This document shows, piece by piece, positions 19,427 through 27,348 of a DNA stretch of 64,000 nt. The notes below the pieces were generated by a model. The model searched no databases and had not been told where the DNA came from. It saw nothing but the letters and a program-made list of their open reading frames with translations. How positions within the stretch are numbered: position 1 is the stretch's first letter; the number at the start of each line of letters is the position of its first letter. The stretch is from Acidobacteriota bacterium (GTDB lineage: Bacteria; Acidobacteriota; Terriglobia; UBA7540), in contig SCRD01000016.1 in the NCBI GenBank assembly GCA_004298155.1, positions 241,162 through 305,161 of the forward strand, given 5' to 3'. Made by a program: the position numbers and the translations under genes.

Positions 19427-21514
19427 ATGTCGGACAGCATGAACAGATTCGCAAAAATAAACCTGAACAAGTATCCGGCGGTGTTGCTTGTGCTTGCCGT
19501 CTTCCTGTGTGTTGCTTCGCTCCCGGCCCAGGAAAAGCCGCGCGACACGCTGGTGGACTGGATGGACCAGATTGCCCAGCAGCAGCTCCGGCAGCGCGCA
19601 AAGGCCATCAGCGAGATCCACTCAACTGCGGACGCCGAGCGCCGAAAGCAGTGGGTGCGGAAGCAAATGCTGGATGACATGGGCGGCCTGCCCGGCTATC
19701 GCGGCCCCTTGAAGGCCAGAATCACCGGCCGGCTTCACAACAACTTCTTCACCATCGAAAAAGTGATCTACGAAAGCCTGCCGGGCCTCTACGTCACGGC
19801 CAACGTCTACCGGCCGAACCAGCCCGGGCGTTATCCCGCCGTTTTGCTGCAATCCGGCCATACCCAGGAGGGGAAACCGGAAGACCAGCGGATGGCCACC
19901 AACCTGGCGATGAAGGGATTTGTGGTGTTGTGCTTTGATCCCATCGGCCAGGGTGAAAGAGAGCAGACCTACAGCCCGCAAATGGATGCACCTCTCGCAG
20001 GCTGGTCCGTGCCGGAGCACATCCAGATGGGCGCGCAGGCGCAGTTGATCGGCGAGGGCCTGGCCCGATACTTCATCTTTGACGCAATGCGGTCGCTCGA
20101 TTATCTTTCGAGCCGCCCCGACGTGGACGCCTCGCGCATCGGGGCCGCAGGATGCTCGGGCGGCGGTGCGCTGACCACCTTTCTTGGCGGACTGGACCCG
20201 CGAGTCAAAGTGGTGATCCCAGCCTGTTATCCCAGCTCGTTCCAGACGCTGTTTGCCACCTCAGGTCCCGACGTGGAAATGCTTTTGCCGCGCTTTCTCG
20301 AAAGCGGCCTGGATACAGCCGACTTTGTGGAACTCTCCGCGCCAACGCCCTGGCTGCTCCAGTCAACGGAACATGATGAATACCACTTCAGCTACGAAGG
20401 CGTACGGCAGGTCTACGACGAGGCTCGAAACTGGTACGCGCTTTACGGCGCGCAGGACAAGGTGGGCTTTATGGTGGGACCGGGATCGCACGGCATGCCG
20501 CTCGAGGCGCGTGAAGCCGTGTACCAGTGGATGATTCGTTACCTCAGGAACAGGCAGGGAGATTTCCACGAGCAGCCCGTCGAGATGTACACCAGCCATC
20601 AACTGCAGGTAACAGCCAGCGGCAACGTTGAGGATGAGTCTGGCAGCCGGAAACTCTTCCAGGTCCTTCGTGCCGAATTTGACGCGAGAAAAAAGCCGGG
20701 AACGGTGCCTGAATTGTTGGCGAAGCTGCGGCAGCTCGGAATTCCCACGGACCGATCCGCGCCAAAGTTAGATGTTCTGGACAGATCAAGCGAGGCCGAG
20801 GGTGAAAAAGAGCACATCAAGTTCGAGAGCTCTCCCGGAATCTGGCTCGACGCCACTTTGCACATCCCGTCTTCTCCCGGAAAAAACCCCGCGGTGCTGG
20901 TGCTGGAAGGCGGCGACGTTTTTGGCGTGATGTCCACGCCCGGTATCGCGGAACATATCGCCAAGTCAGGCCGCGTGGTACTGGAGATGGAGCCTCGCCG
21001 CTCACAGTTGCAAGTCCATGAGGGGCCGTTTGCAGGAGATTATGTCACTGACGTGCAGGCCAACCTGATCGGCCTCAATCTGCCTGCCATGCGCGCGCAT
21101 GACATCCTGCGCGGTGTCGATCTGCTGGCGGCGCGGCCGGATGTCGATGTGAACTCCATTCGCGCTGCTGCACGCGGCGTCAGCGGCGTCTGGCTGCTGC
21201 TCGCGGCCGCCGTGGACCCGCGAATCGATAAGATTTGGATTGACCGGACGCCTTACAGCCTGCGTTCGGCGTTCGACAACACAATGGCCGCCGACTTGTG
21301 GGATGCTGTCATCCCCGGTTTTGCTCTCCATTGGGACCTGAATGACCTCGTTAAGGTCATGGGGAAACGGCAGGTGATGTGGACGGACCCAACCAACTGG
21401 CTGCGCAAAGTGGTCGACGTTGGCCCCGCCTATCAGTATCGTTATGTTCTCGGCGACACAACCGATCTGGCCCAGGCACAGGACGACGCCTACATCCAGG
21501 AATTGCTCAAATAA
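19427..21514 (+). CDS. Secreted double alpha/beta hydrolase (acetyl xylan esterase-like)
   Basis: About 695 aa from the ATG at 19427; an ATG at 19439 with AGGA 11 nt upstream is equally possible. The signal peptide is KYPAVLLVLAVFLCVASLPA. Two alpha/beta-hydrolase domains follow. Domain 1 has the nucleophile elbow GCSGGG, an HTQEGKPEDQ region, and a likely catalytic His in GPGSHGMP. Domain 2 (after about residue 480) has a weaker elbow RGVSGVW and no obvious partner His, so it may be structural. The family resembles acetyl-xylan esterase/dienelactone-hydrolase-type enzymes common in acidobacterial polysaccharide loci. It is alone on the plus strand and convergent with the amidohydrolase operon. 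Confidence 0.75.
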   Translation: MSDSMNRFAKINLNKYPAVLLVLAVFLCVASLPAQEKPRDTLVDWMDQIAQQQLRQRAKAISEIHSTADAERRKQWVRKQMLDDMGGLPGYRGPLKARITGRLHNNFFTIEKVIYESLPGLYVTANVYRPNQPGRYPAVLLQSGHTQEGKPEDQRMATNLAMKGFVVLCFDPIGQGEREQTYSPQMDAPLAGWSVPEHIQMGAQAQLIGEGLARYFIFDAMRSLDYLSSRPDVDASRIGAAGCSGGGALTTFLGGLDPRVKVVIPACYPSSFQTLFATSGPDVEMLLPRFLESGLDTADFVELSAPTPWLLQSTEHDEYHFSYEGVRQVYDEARNWYALYGAQDKVGFMVGPGSHGMPLEAREAVYQWMIRYLRNRQGDFHEQPVEMYTSHQLQVTASGNVEDESGSRKLFQVLRAEFDARKKPGTVPELLAKLRQLGIPTDRSAPKLDVLDRSSEAEGEKEHIKFESSPGIWLDATLHIPSSPGKNPAVLVLEGGDVFGVMSTPGIAEHIAKSGRVVLEMEPRRSQLQVHEGPFAGDYVTDVQANLIGLNLPAMRAHDILRGVDLLAARPDVDVNSIRAAARGVSGVWLLLAAAVDPRIDKIWIDRTPYSLRSAFDNTMAADLWDAVIPGFALHWDLNDLVKVMGKRQVMWTDPTNWLRKVVDVGPAYQYRYVLGDTTDLAQAQDDAYIQELLK

Positions 21515-21584
21515 GTCAAACTTAGGACACTCGATGCAGGAAGCTGAAATTTCCGGCTTCCCGCAAGCATAACTCTTATGGGCG

Positions 21585-22364
21585 CTACGCATGGTCGTTC
21601 AGAAGCGCTCTGGCGTTTCCCTCGGTAATAGCCAACTCCTGGTCGTGCGGAATGCCTGCGCCCCGGACTTTCAGCAGCGCCGACTCAAAATAGAAGAACG
21701 GATAGTGCGAACCAAAGACAACTCGCGCGGATGAAGTTTCATCGATCAGGCGGGCAAGGCCTCCCACGCGCTCATTCATGGCGATATCGAACCATGCATT
21801 GCCGGCTTCCCTGATGTTTCGGATGTGAGGCGTCACAGCGCCGCCCCAATATCCCGCGTTGAGCAGCACCAGGCGCAGTTTCGGAAACTGTGGCAATAAA
21901 TCGGCGAGAGGAGTCGGATCAACCGGCGGCACTTGCATCAGTGGGAATTGCGTGCGCGGGTCTTCCATGGAAAGCGCGATCTGGACCAGCATGCCGCGGC
22001 CCGCCGCCATTCGAACGAGTTCCGCAAATGCCGGATCGGCAAGCGTGTAGCCGTGGTAGTTCGGGTGCAAACGGATTCCCGGCATGTGATGGATTTCATG
22101 GCAGCGGCGCAGGTCTTCCTGCCAGCCGGGCAGCTTTGGATTGACGCAGCCGAACGGTACCAGAAAATTCCGCCCATGCTCGCGGCACGCCGCGGCCAGC
22201 CTCGCATTCACGCCCGCCACGTCACGGCAGAACAAACCCTCGAAGCTGGCGGCCCACGCCTGCTTCACTCCTTTTTTGCGGAGGCGCGCGACGAGTTCCG
22301 CTGGATCGTCGCCAATCAGCCGCCGGAACGGCCAGCGGAACAGGCTCACGTTGGTGTCAATCAT
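21585..22364 (-). CDS. Amidohydrolase-2 family protein lacking the N-terminal HxH
   Basis: A 259-aa protein of the amidohydrolase-2 (ACMSD-like) TIM-barrel family. It overlaps the upstream amidohydrolase by 4 bp (ATGA), which indicates translational coupling. Later family features are present: IRLHPNYHGY with the barrel His, the GYWGG strand, and VVFGSHYPF where family members have FGSDxP. The first metal motif, normally DxHxH, reads MIDTNVSLF here, and the final Asp is replaced by His. Loss of metal ligands suggests a metal-independent or non-catalytic partner, perhaps working as a heteromer with its neighbour. No signal peptide is visible, although the neighbour is exported. Confidence 0.75.
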   Translation of the reverse strand: MIDTNVSLFRWPFRRLIGDDPAELVARLRKKGVKQAWAASFEGLFCRDVAGVNARLAAACREHGRNFLVPFGCVNPKLPGWQEDLRRCHEIHHMPGIRLHPNYHGYTLADPAFAELVRMAAGRGMLVQIALSMEDPRTQFPLMQVPPVDPTPLADLLPQFPKLRLVLLNAGYWGGAVTPHIRNIREAGNAWFDIAMNERVGGLARLIDETSSARVVFGSHYPFFYFESALLKVRGAGIPHDQELAITEGNARALLNDHA

Positions 22365-23263
22365 GCCTTCAGCCCTTTAGCCTCGAGGCTCGCCTGCAGC
22401 AGATGCCGCAGGTTCCCGCCGAGAATCAGCTCCTTCGCCGAGTTGGGAATCTCCGCGCCGACAACTTTGGCCATCTGTGATGCAAAGCTTCGGCCTCCGG
22501 CGTCGCTGCCGTAGATCACGCGTTCCGCTCCCAATTCGCGGACGGCCATCTCCACGAAGCCGGAAGTGGGGTCCGATCCGGCGATTTCAGCGCAGATATT
22601 CTTTACGTCGCGAATGGCGCGAATGCCCAGCTCCCAGTTGCCGCCCGTGTGTCCGCAGATAAACTGCGCCTGCGGGTGGCGCTTTGCGAGTTCAACCAGA
22701 TCGCAAGGAGTGGATTCGCCCGGTTCGTTGCCATTGGTTTTGATCCAGGTATGCTGGAGGATAGGGGCTTTCAGGGAGACGGCCCGCTCCACAATGGGAT
22801 CGAGCGCCGGGTTGTTGCACCGGACGTCGGCTTCCAGCTCTCCAACGCTGATCATCGGCCCGTTGCGGACGCAGCGGTCAAATTCCTCGAGGCAAAATTC
22901 AACATTCGTCGGGCTCAGATAAACCGAACCATACGCCCGGTCGGGGAAATGGCGCACCGCGCGCATCACGCGGTCATTTTCCTCGCGCACCTGCTCCGGG
23001 GTCGGGTACCTGATGTACTGGTCGTACCCCTGCGAGAGGATGATGCGCTCAATCCCCAACCGGTCCATGTGCCGGACCAGCACTTCCATGCGCGCTTCCG
23101 GCGTGCCGCCCTCGACGCCGTCAAGATGCGTGTGCGTGTCCCAGATTCTGAAACGGGCGCCTGGTTCTGAAATCTCCTCAAAATTCCGCGCGCCCGCCAG
23201 GCTCCTGGCTGAGGCCACGCCGGCAACAAGGCTTTTGAGAGCTGCACGCCGATTGAGCGCCAT
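22361..23263 (-). CDS. Tat-signal amidohydrolase-2 family protein
   Basis: About 300 aa from the ATG at 23263, four bases after the quinoprotein stop; a TTG at 23278 would overlap that gene. The start ALNRRAALKSLVAGVASA is Tat-like though it lacks the exact RRxFL. The metal site opens with IWDTHTHLDG (Asp-x-His-x-His). HTWIKTNG and FICGHTGGNWE carry later His ligands and VIYGSDAGG carries the Asp, so the site is complete. It is the middle gene of a tightly packed operon: multiheme quinoprotein, this gene, and the ligand-poor paralogue. Hydrolysis or decarboxylation of a small carboxylic or cyclic compound is plausible; the substrate is unknown. Confidence 0.82.
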   Translation of the reverse strand: MALNRRAALKSLVAGVASARSLAGARNFEEISEPGARFRIWDTHTHLDGVEGGTPEARMEVLVRHMDRLGIERIILSQGYDQYIRYPTPEQVREENDRVMRAVRHFPDRAYGSVYLSPTNVEFCLEEFDRCVRNGPMISVGELEADVRCNNPALDPIVERAVSLKAPILQHTWIKTNGNEPGESTPCDLVELAKRHPQAQFICGHTGGNWELGIRAIRDVKNICAEIAGSDPTSGFVEMAVRELGAERVIYGSDAGGRSFASQMAKVVGAEIPNSAKELILGGNLRHLLQASLEAKGLKA

Positions 23264-23267
23264 TTTT

Positions 23268-25739
23268 CTAGTACCCAATGTTGTGGCACTGTCCGCAGGA
23301 AACAGTGGCTTTGCGGAGGTTGTGGCAGTTAACGCACGACATCATGGACATATCTTTCACCTGCCGCATCGCATCCATGTTGCGCACCATGCCATGGCAC
23401 ACCGCGCAGTCAACTTTCGCGGCCATATGCTTCTGATGGCTGAAGAACACGAAGTCCGGCAGATGATTGACCCGGACCCACGGAATGCTGCCTCCTGCCT
23501 TTGCGATACTCGCCAGCTTCTGGATGGCTGGCCGGTCTGTCGCTATGCCTTGATGGCAGGCCATGCACTGGGTCACATTGGGAATTTGCATCTGCTTGCC
23601 ATCTGCCGCCACCTGGTGGCAACTGTTGCATGGCAGCCCGATAGTCAGATGGACCCTGTGGCTGAAGGGGATGGGCTGGCTGGGCGCCGCAGGCGGCGGA
23701 GTAATCTCAACCGGCTCCCTTCCCACTCCTCCCGGGATGACGCCCAGCTCCACCGGCAACCGAGTCTCGGTCTGCAACTTCGCCTGCGCGGGGCTGGTCT
23801 GGCCTTCCGGGAAAAGCGTGTAGGCTGCAACAACCGTGGGAGCGGAAGCGCCGGTGCTGAAGCGCGAACTCGGCCCCACCGCGATCGCCACAAATTGCTT
23901 CTTCGTTCTCTTCCCGAGATACGTCAAAGGCGTTGCGTAGCCGTTGGCTTCGAGCTTGCTCACCCAGAGTTCTTTCCCGTCCCGGGCGTCGAATGCCCTG
24001 AAGCGGCGGTCGGCGGTGGCCGCAATAAACACCAGCCCTCCGGCGGTGACAATCGAGCCCCCCAGGTTGTAAATACCCGTTTTGGGAACGCCCTTGGCCG
24101 CCAGAGCGTCCACAACTCCCAGCGTCACACTCCAGGCAATCCTGCCGGTATTCAAGTCGACGGCGTTCATGGTGCCCCAGGGCGGCTGCTGGCAGGGATA
24201 ATGGTTCTCGTCTTCAAAGCGCGCGTAGGAGCCCCACTTGCTGGTTTTCTCATACGCTTCGGGAGCGCCTTCGGGCTGCTTCTTCATCATTCCCACCGCA
24301 CCCAGGTTGGTGCTGTTGGCAAACATGGTGCCGGAATTCGGATCGAAGGAGACGCCGCCCCAGTCGGTGCCTCCCATGGTTCCCGGAATGATCACGGTGG
24401 TATCCAGGCCCCAGGGATTAAAAATCCGCGCCGGAAGCGCTGAGCCGAAATTGTCCATGCAGTATTTGCGCGATTCCGGAGTGACGTTGGTGATGTCATC
24501 GCGCGTCACCAGGATTTTGGCCAGCGGCGGTATCACAGCGGGAAAGGGCTGCGTGGGGCTGGTGGCTTCACCGGGCACTTTGCTCTGTGGGACGGCGCGT
24601 TCTTCAATTGGGTAAACAGGCTTGCCGGTCAGCCGGTTGAAAACGAAAACGAGGCCCTCTTTGGCCACCACAACCACGGCCGGAATCTCCTTCCCGTCGC
24701 GATGGAGCGTCACCAGCGTAGGCTGCGAGCCCACATCCATGTCCCAGATATCGTGGTGGACCATCTGATAGTGCCAGACCATCTTGCCGGTCTCTGCCTT
24801 CACGGCAACCAGCGAATTGGCAAAAAGGGTATTTCCCTTCCGGTCGGCCCCGTAAAAATCATAGGAAGGCGAGCAGACCGGCAGGAAGACCAGGCCGTTC
24901 TCAACGTCAACGCTCAAGGGCGGCCAGGCATTCACGCCCGCGCGGTCCTTCCAACTGTCGCCTTCCCAGGTCTCGTGTCCGAATTCGCCCGGCTGCGGAA
25001 TGGTGTTGAAGGTCCACACCAGCTTGCCGGTGCGCACGTTGAAGGCCCTCACCGCTCCGCTGTTTCCCTTCGAGGGATACTCCTGCACCTCAGACCCCGT
25101 AATGATCAGGTCCTTGTAAATCACCGGCGGCGATGTCAGGTCATACTGCAGCTTCGGAAACTTCGCGACGCCTTCCCGAAGGTCAATCGAGCCGTACTGG
25201 CCAAACCCTTTGCAGGGCTTTCCGGTTGCCGGGTCCAGCGCGAAAAGGCGCGCGTCAGGCGTGGCGTAGAAGATCCGGCTGTCATCACCATCGCGGCGGC
25301 CGTCGCAGGTTTCCGGCGACTTTCCGCGCCAGTAAACCATGCCGCGATTGGGCAGCGGGCGCACCTTGCCGCTGGCCGCTCCATAAGGATTAAAGGTCCA
25401 CAGCTGTTTGCCCGTCTCGGCATCGAGCGAGACGGCCAATCCCGTCTGGGTGGCGAAGTAAAGCGCGTCATCCACCATCAGCGGCGTGCTTTCAAAAGCC
25501 TCCAGCCAACTGTTCGGCGTGGTGGGGACTTCGTACGTCCACGCACGTTCGAGCCGCGCAACGTTGGCGCGATTGATCTGGTCGAGCGGTGAATACCGCA
25601 TCGCTCCCGCGTCATGCCCCGCCATCGGCCAGTCCTGCCCCGCGCCGCCCGTCACCTCCTGGGCAATTGCCAGCCCACACGCCAGCAGCGCCATGATGGG
25701 CAGGTAAATTCTCAGCCCGCGTCGTTTGTTAAATCTCAT
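23268..25739 (-). CDS. Quinoprotein dehydrogenase with C-terminal five-heme cytochrome
   Basis: About 823 aa from the ATG at 25739 (a TTG at 25751 is the alternative). The signal peptide is LRIYLPIMALLACGLAIAQ. Residues 30 to about 640 form a glucose/alcohol-dehydrogenase-like PQQ propeller (DWPMAGHDAGAMRYSPLDQI; repeated ALDxxTGKxxW). The last 135 residues carry five CxxCH motifs: CNSCH, CMACH, CAVCH, CVNCH and CGQCH. Extra His pairs such as FSHQKH resemble class III/c7-type cytochromes with bis-His hemes. Inferred role: extracytoplasmic oxidation of a small substrate with direct transfer into a low-potential heme wire. It heads the operon with two amidohydrolases. Confidence 0.88.
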   Translation of the reverse strand: MRFNKRRGLRIYLPIMALLACGLAIAQEVTGGAGQDWPMAGHDAGAMRYSPLDQINRANVARLERAWTYEVPTTPNSWLEAFESTPLMVDDALYFATQTGLAVSLDAETGKQLWTFNPYGAASGKVRPLPNRGMVYWRGKSPETCDGRRDGDDSRIFYATPDARLFALDPATGKPCKGFGQYGSIDLREGVAKFPKLQYDLTSPPVIYKDLIITGSEVQEYPSKGNSGAVRAFNVRTGKLVWTFNTIPQPGEFGHETWEGDSWKDRAGVNAWPPLSVDVENGLVFLPVCSPSYDFYGADRKGNTLFANSLVAVKAETGKMVWHYQMVHHDIWDMDVGSQPTLVTLHRDGKEIPAVVVVAKEGLVFVFNRLTGKPVYPIEERAVPQSKVPGEATSPTQPFPAVIPPLAKILVTRDDITNVTPESRKYCMDNFGSALPARIFNPWGLDTTVIIPGTMGGTDWGGVSFDPNSGTMFANSTNLGAVGMMKKQPEGAPEAYEKTSKWGSYARFEDENHYPCQQPPWGTMNAVDLNTGRIAWSVTLGVVDALAAKGVPKTGIYNLGGSIVTAGGLVFIAATADRRFRAFDARDGKELWVSKLEANGYATPLTYLGKRTKKQFVAIAVGPSSRFSTGASAPTVVAAYTLFPEGQTSPAQAKLQTETRLPVELGVIPGGVGREPVEITPPPAAPSQPIPFSHRVHLTIGLPCNSCHQVAADGKQMQIPNVTQCMACHQGIATDRPAIQKLASIAKAGGSIPWVRVNHLPDFVFFSHQKHMAAKVDCAVCHGMVRNMDAMRQVKDMSMMSCVNCHNLRKATVSCGQCHNIGY

Positions 25740-25818
25740 TTTTCCACTCAATGGTCCCTCAACGATACACTAACCACTTTTCACTCACCACTGCTTTTAT
25801 GCTCTGGCTTGCCGGAAA

Positions 25819-25996
25819 GTAGCACAGCCACTCCTGGCTGTGAGGCTGGAATAAATAGTGAGTAGCACAGCCACTCCTGGCTGTGAGCATGTAGCACGGC
25901 CACTCCTGGCCGTGAGGCTGGGATAAATAGTAAGTAGCACAGCCACTCTTGGCTGTGAGCATGAAATAAACACATCGGCATTCCTGCCGGTGCTGC
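25819..25996. repeat. REP array upstream of the RAYT gene
   Basis: Four near-identical 26-bp units start at 25819, 25862, 25891 and 25934. Each begins GTAG and folds as CACAGCCA-CTCC-TGGCTGTG. The third has CACGGCCA/TGGCCGTG, a compensated change that keeps the stem. A fifth, diverged hairpin (CGGCATTCCTGCCG) ends at about 25996. GTAG at the 5' foot of a hairpin is the known hallmark of REP sequences moved by RAYT enzymes. The bases GCCGGAAAG before unit 1 equal the last codons of the RAYT gene. Confidence 0.85.
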
Positions 25997-26011
25997 AGAA
26001 ACGGATATGAT

Positions 26012-26554
26012 ATGCCAATGACTTTCTACCGCCGCAATCTTCCGCACTGGCATCCTGAAGGTAAAGCTATTTTTCTGACTTGGAGGCTGTTTGGGTCACT
26101 GCCCAAGTCAGCCCAGACCACTGGCAGGAGTGCCGGTGCCACAAAGTGGTTTCGCAGCTTTGACGCTGAACTTGACAAGGGCCTTGTCGGCCCGGTTTGG
26201 CTCCGTGATGCCAGGATTGCCCGGCATGTCGAGCTTGCTATCCATCGCGGCGAGCGGTTAGGACATTACAAACTCCATGCCCATGTGGTGATGCCGAACC
26301 ACGTTCACGCGCTCCTTGCCCCGCTTGTCCCGCTGGCCCGCATCACGAAGGGAATCAAGGGCGTCTCCGCGCGTGACGCAAACGCGGTCCTCGGACGCCC
26401 AGGTCAGCCCTTCTGGCAGGACGAATCCTTTGATCATTGGGTACGAGACGACAGCGAATTTGAGCGAATTCGAGCCTATATTGAATGGAACCCTGTTGCA
26501 GCCGGACTGGCCGCAAGGCCTGAAGAATGGCTGTGGTCGAGCGCCGGAAAGTAG
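26012..26554 (+). CDS. REP-associated tyrosine transposase (RAYT)
   Basis: A 180-aa protein of the Y1/IS200-like TnpA_REP family, single-strand DNA transposases domesticated to handle REP hairpins. Visible motifs are HAHVVMPNHVHALL, with the HUH metal pair at residues 97-99, and RAYIEWNPVAAGL, whose Tyr156 is the likely nucleophile. QPFWQDESFDHWVRD and a WLWSS C-terminus are also family-typical. ATG codons at 26012 and 26018 are both possible; neither has a strong ribosome-binding site. REP arrays lie on both sides, and the TAG stop at 26552-26554 is itself part of the GTAG foot of the first downstream REP. The gene is full length and looks intact. Confidence 0.93.
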   Translation: MPMTFYRRNLPHWHPEGKAIFLTWRLFGSLPKSAQTTGRSAGATKWFRSFDAELDKGLVGPVWLRDARIARHVELAIHRGERLGHYKLHAHVVMPNHVHALLAPLVPLARITKGIKGVSARDANAVLGRPGQPFWQDESFDHWVRDDSEFERIRAYIEWNPVAAGLAARPEEWLWSSAGK

Positions 26555-26655
26555 CACAGCCACTCCTGGCTGTGAGGCTGGAACAAATAGTAAGTAGCAC
26601 AGCCACTCCTGGCTGTGACCATGAGATAAACACACCGGCACGAGTGCCGATGCCA
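26551..26655. repeat. REP array downstream of the RAYT gene
   Basis: Two 26-bp REP units (26551-26576 and 26594-26619) of the same family as the upstream array, spaced by a similar linker (GGCTGGAACAAATAGTAA), then a diverged hairpin CCGGCACGAGTGCCG to about 26655. The linker order matches the upstream array. Confidence 0.85.
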
Positions 26656-26740
26656 CGTGCCTTGGCGGGACGGGTGAGGGGTCTTTTCGCACACCCACTA
26701 ACCCCTGACGCCTGATCACCAACCCTTTTTTGTCTTCCCT

Positions 26741-26938
26741 GAATCGCTTCTAAAATACACTTATCGCTCAACACTCACCACTGACCCCTACCCTTTTGGG
26801 GGGAGAGCGTTGTCCCGCGAGTGACCCCAAAAACTGATAAGCCCTCTCCGAGGGGAGAGGGTGTCACGGCCTGGCGTGACGGGTGAGGGGTCATTTCCCC
26901 GAATCGCTTCTAAAATACACTCATCACTCACCACTGCT
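26741..26938. repeat. Direct repeat flanking an R-family palindrome
   Basis: GAATCGCTTCTAAAATACAC occurs at 26741 and again at 26901, each followed by ATCnCTCA...CACTCACCACTG. Between them is a 54-bp R-family palindrome (26840-26893; hairpin CCCTCTCC-GA-GGGGAGAGGG, then GGGTGAGGGGTCA). A half copy (GGGACGGGTGAGGGGTC) lies near 26668. The pattern suggests local duplication by repeat slippage or insertion. No gene is visible from 26656 to 27348. Confidence 0.6.
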
Positions 26939-27081
26939 TTTTGCCCTAATTCCTAACTCCCAATACCTGTTCCTGCTCTTTTCGTAAATTTCTTTTGCAT
27001 TCGAGTCGCCTCTGGGTGTATACAGGCCTCTCACGACCTCACGGTTCACGCCCGCCGCGAGCCCGCACGATAACAAATCGA

Positions 27082-27134
27082 TATCCTCGCCCCTGGGGAG
27101 AGGGTGCCGGAGGTACGACGGCGGGTGAGGGGCG
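27082..27134 (+). repeat. R-family palindrome, copy R2
   Basis: CCTCGCCCCTGGGGAGAGGG, then a GGTACGACGG spacer, then GCGGGTGAGGGG. It is closest to the copy directly after the DUF559 gene (same spacer) and lies upstream of the OLD-like gene. Confidence 0.65.
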
Positions 27135-27144
27135 TTTTAGATTC

Positions 27145-27178
27145 GGCCGCGCAGAGTTGTTCTCTAACTCTGCGGCCA
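27145..27178. repeat. GCAGAGTT palindrome, copy C1
   Basis: A hairpin in which GGCCGCGCAGAGTT faces AACTCTGCGGCC with a 7-8 nt loop. It is directly abutted to R-family copy R2. Similar GCAGAGTTGT palindromes recur at 31403 and 31856. Confidence 0.55.
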
Positions 27179-27348
27179 GTAATTCACGAATGTAAGTTGG
27201 TAGCGCAAAGCGTCCAGCTCTGCGGGATCTGCGGCTTTTGGTCCACGCCTCTGCCGGGGCTCGAAGCCATAACCCGAAGGAAAGCCGAGCACCAAAGTGA
27301 GGATAGGCGTCGGACGGTCCCGACGGCTCTAGGACCCAGGACAATGCG

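Noticed and set aside
25819..26655. CRISPR-like array at the 26-bp repeats
   Set aside because: Spacers are themselves repeated and of unequal length, units are perfect hairpins with a GTAG foot, and a RAYT lies between them; this is a REP array.
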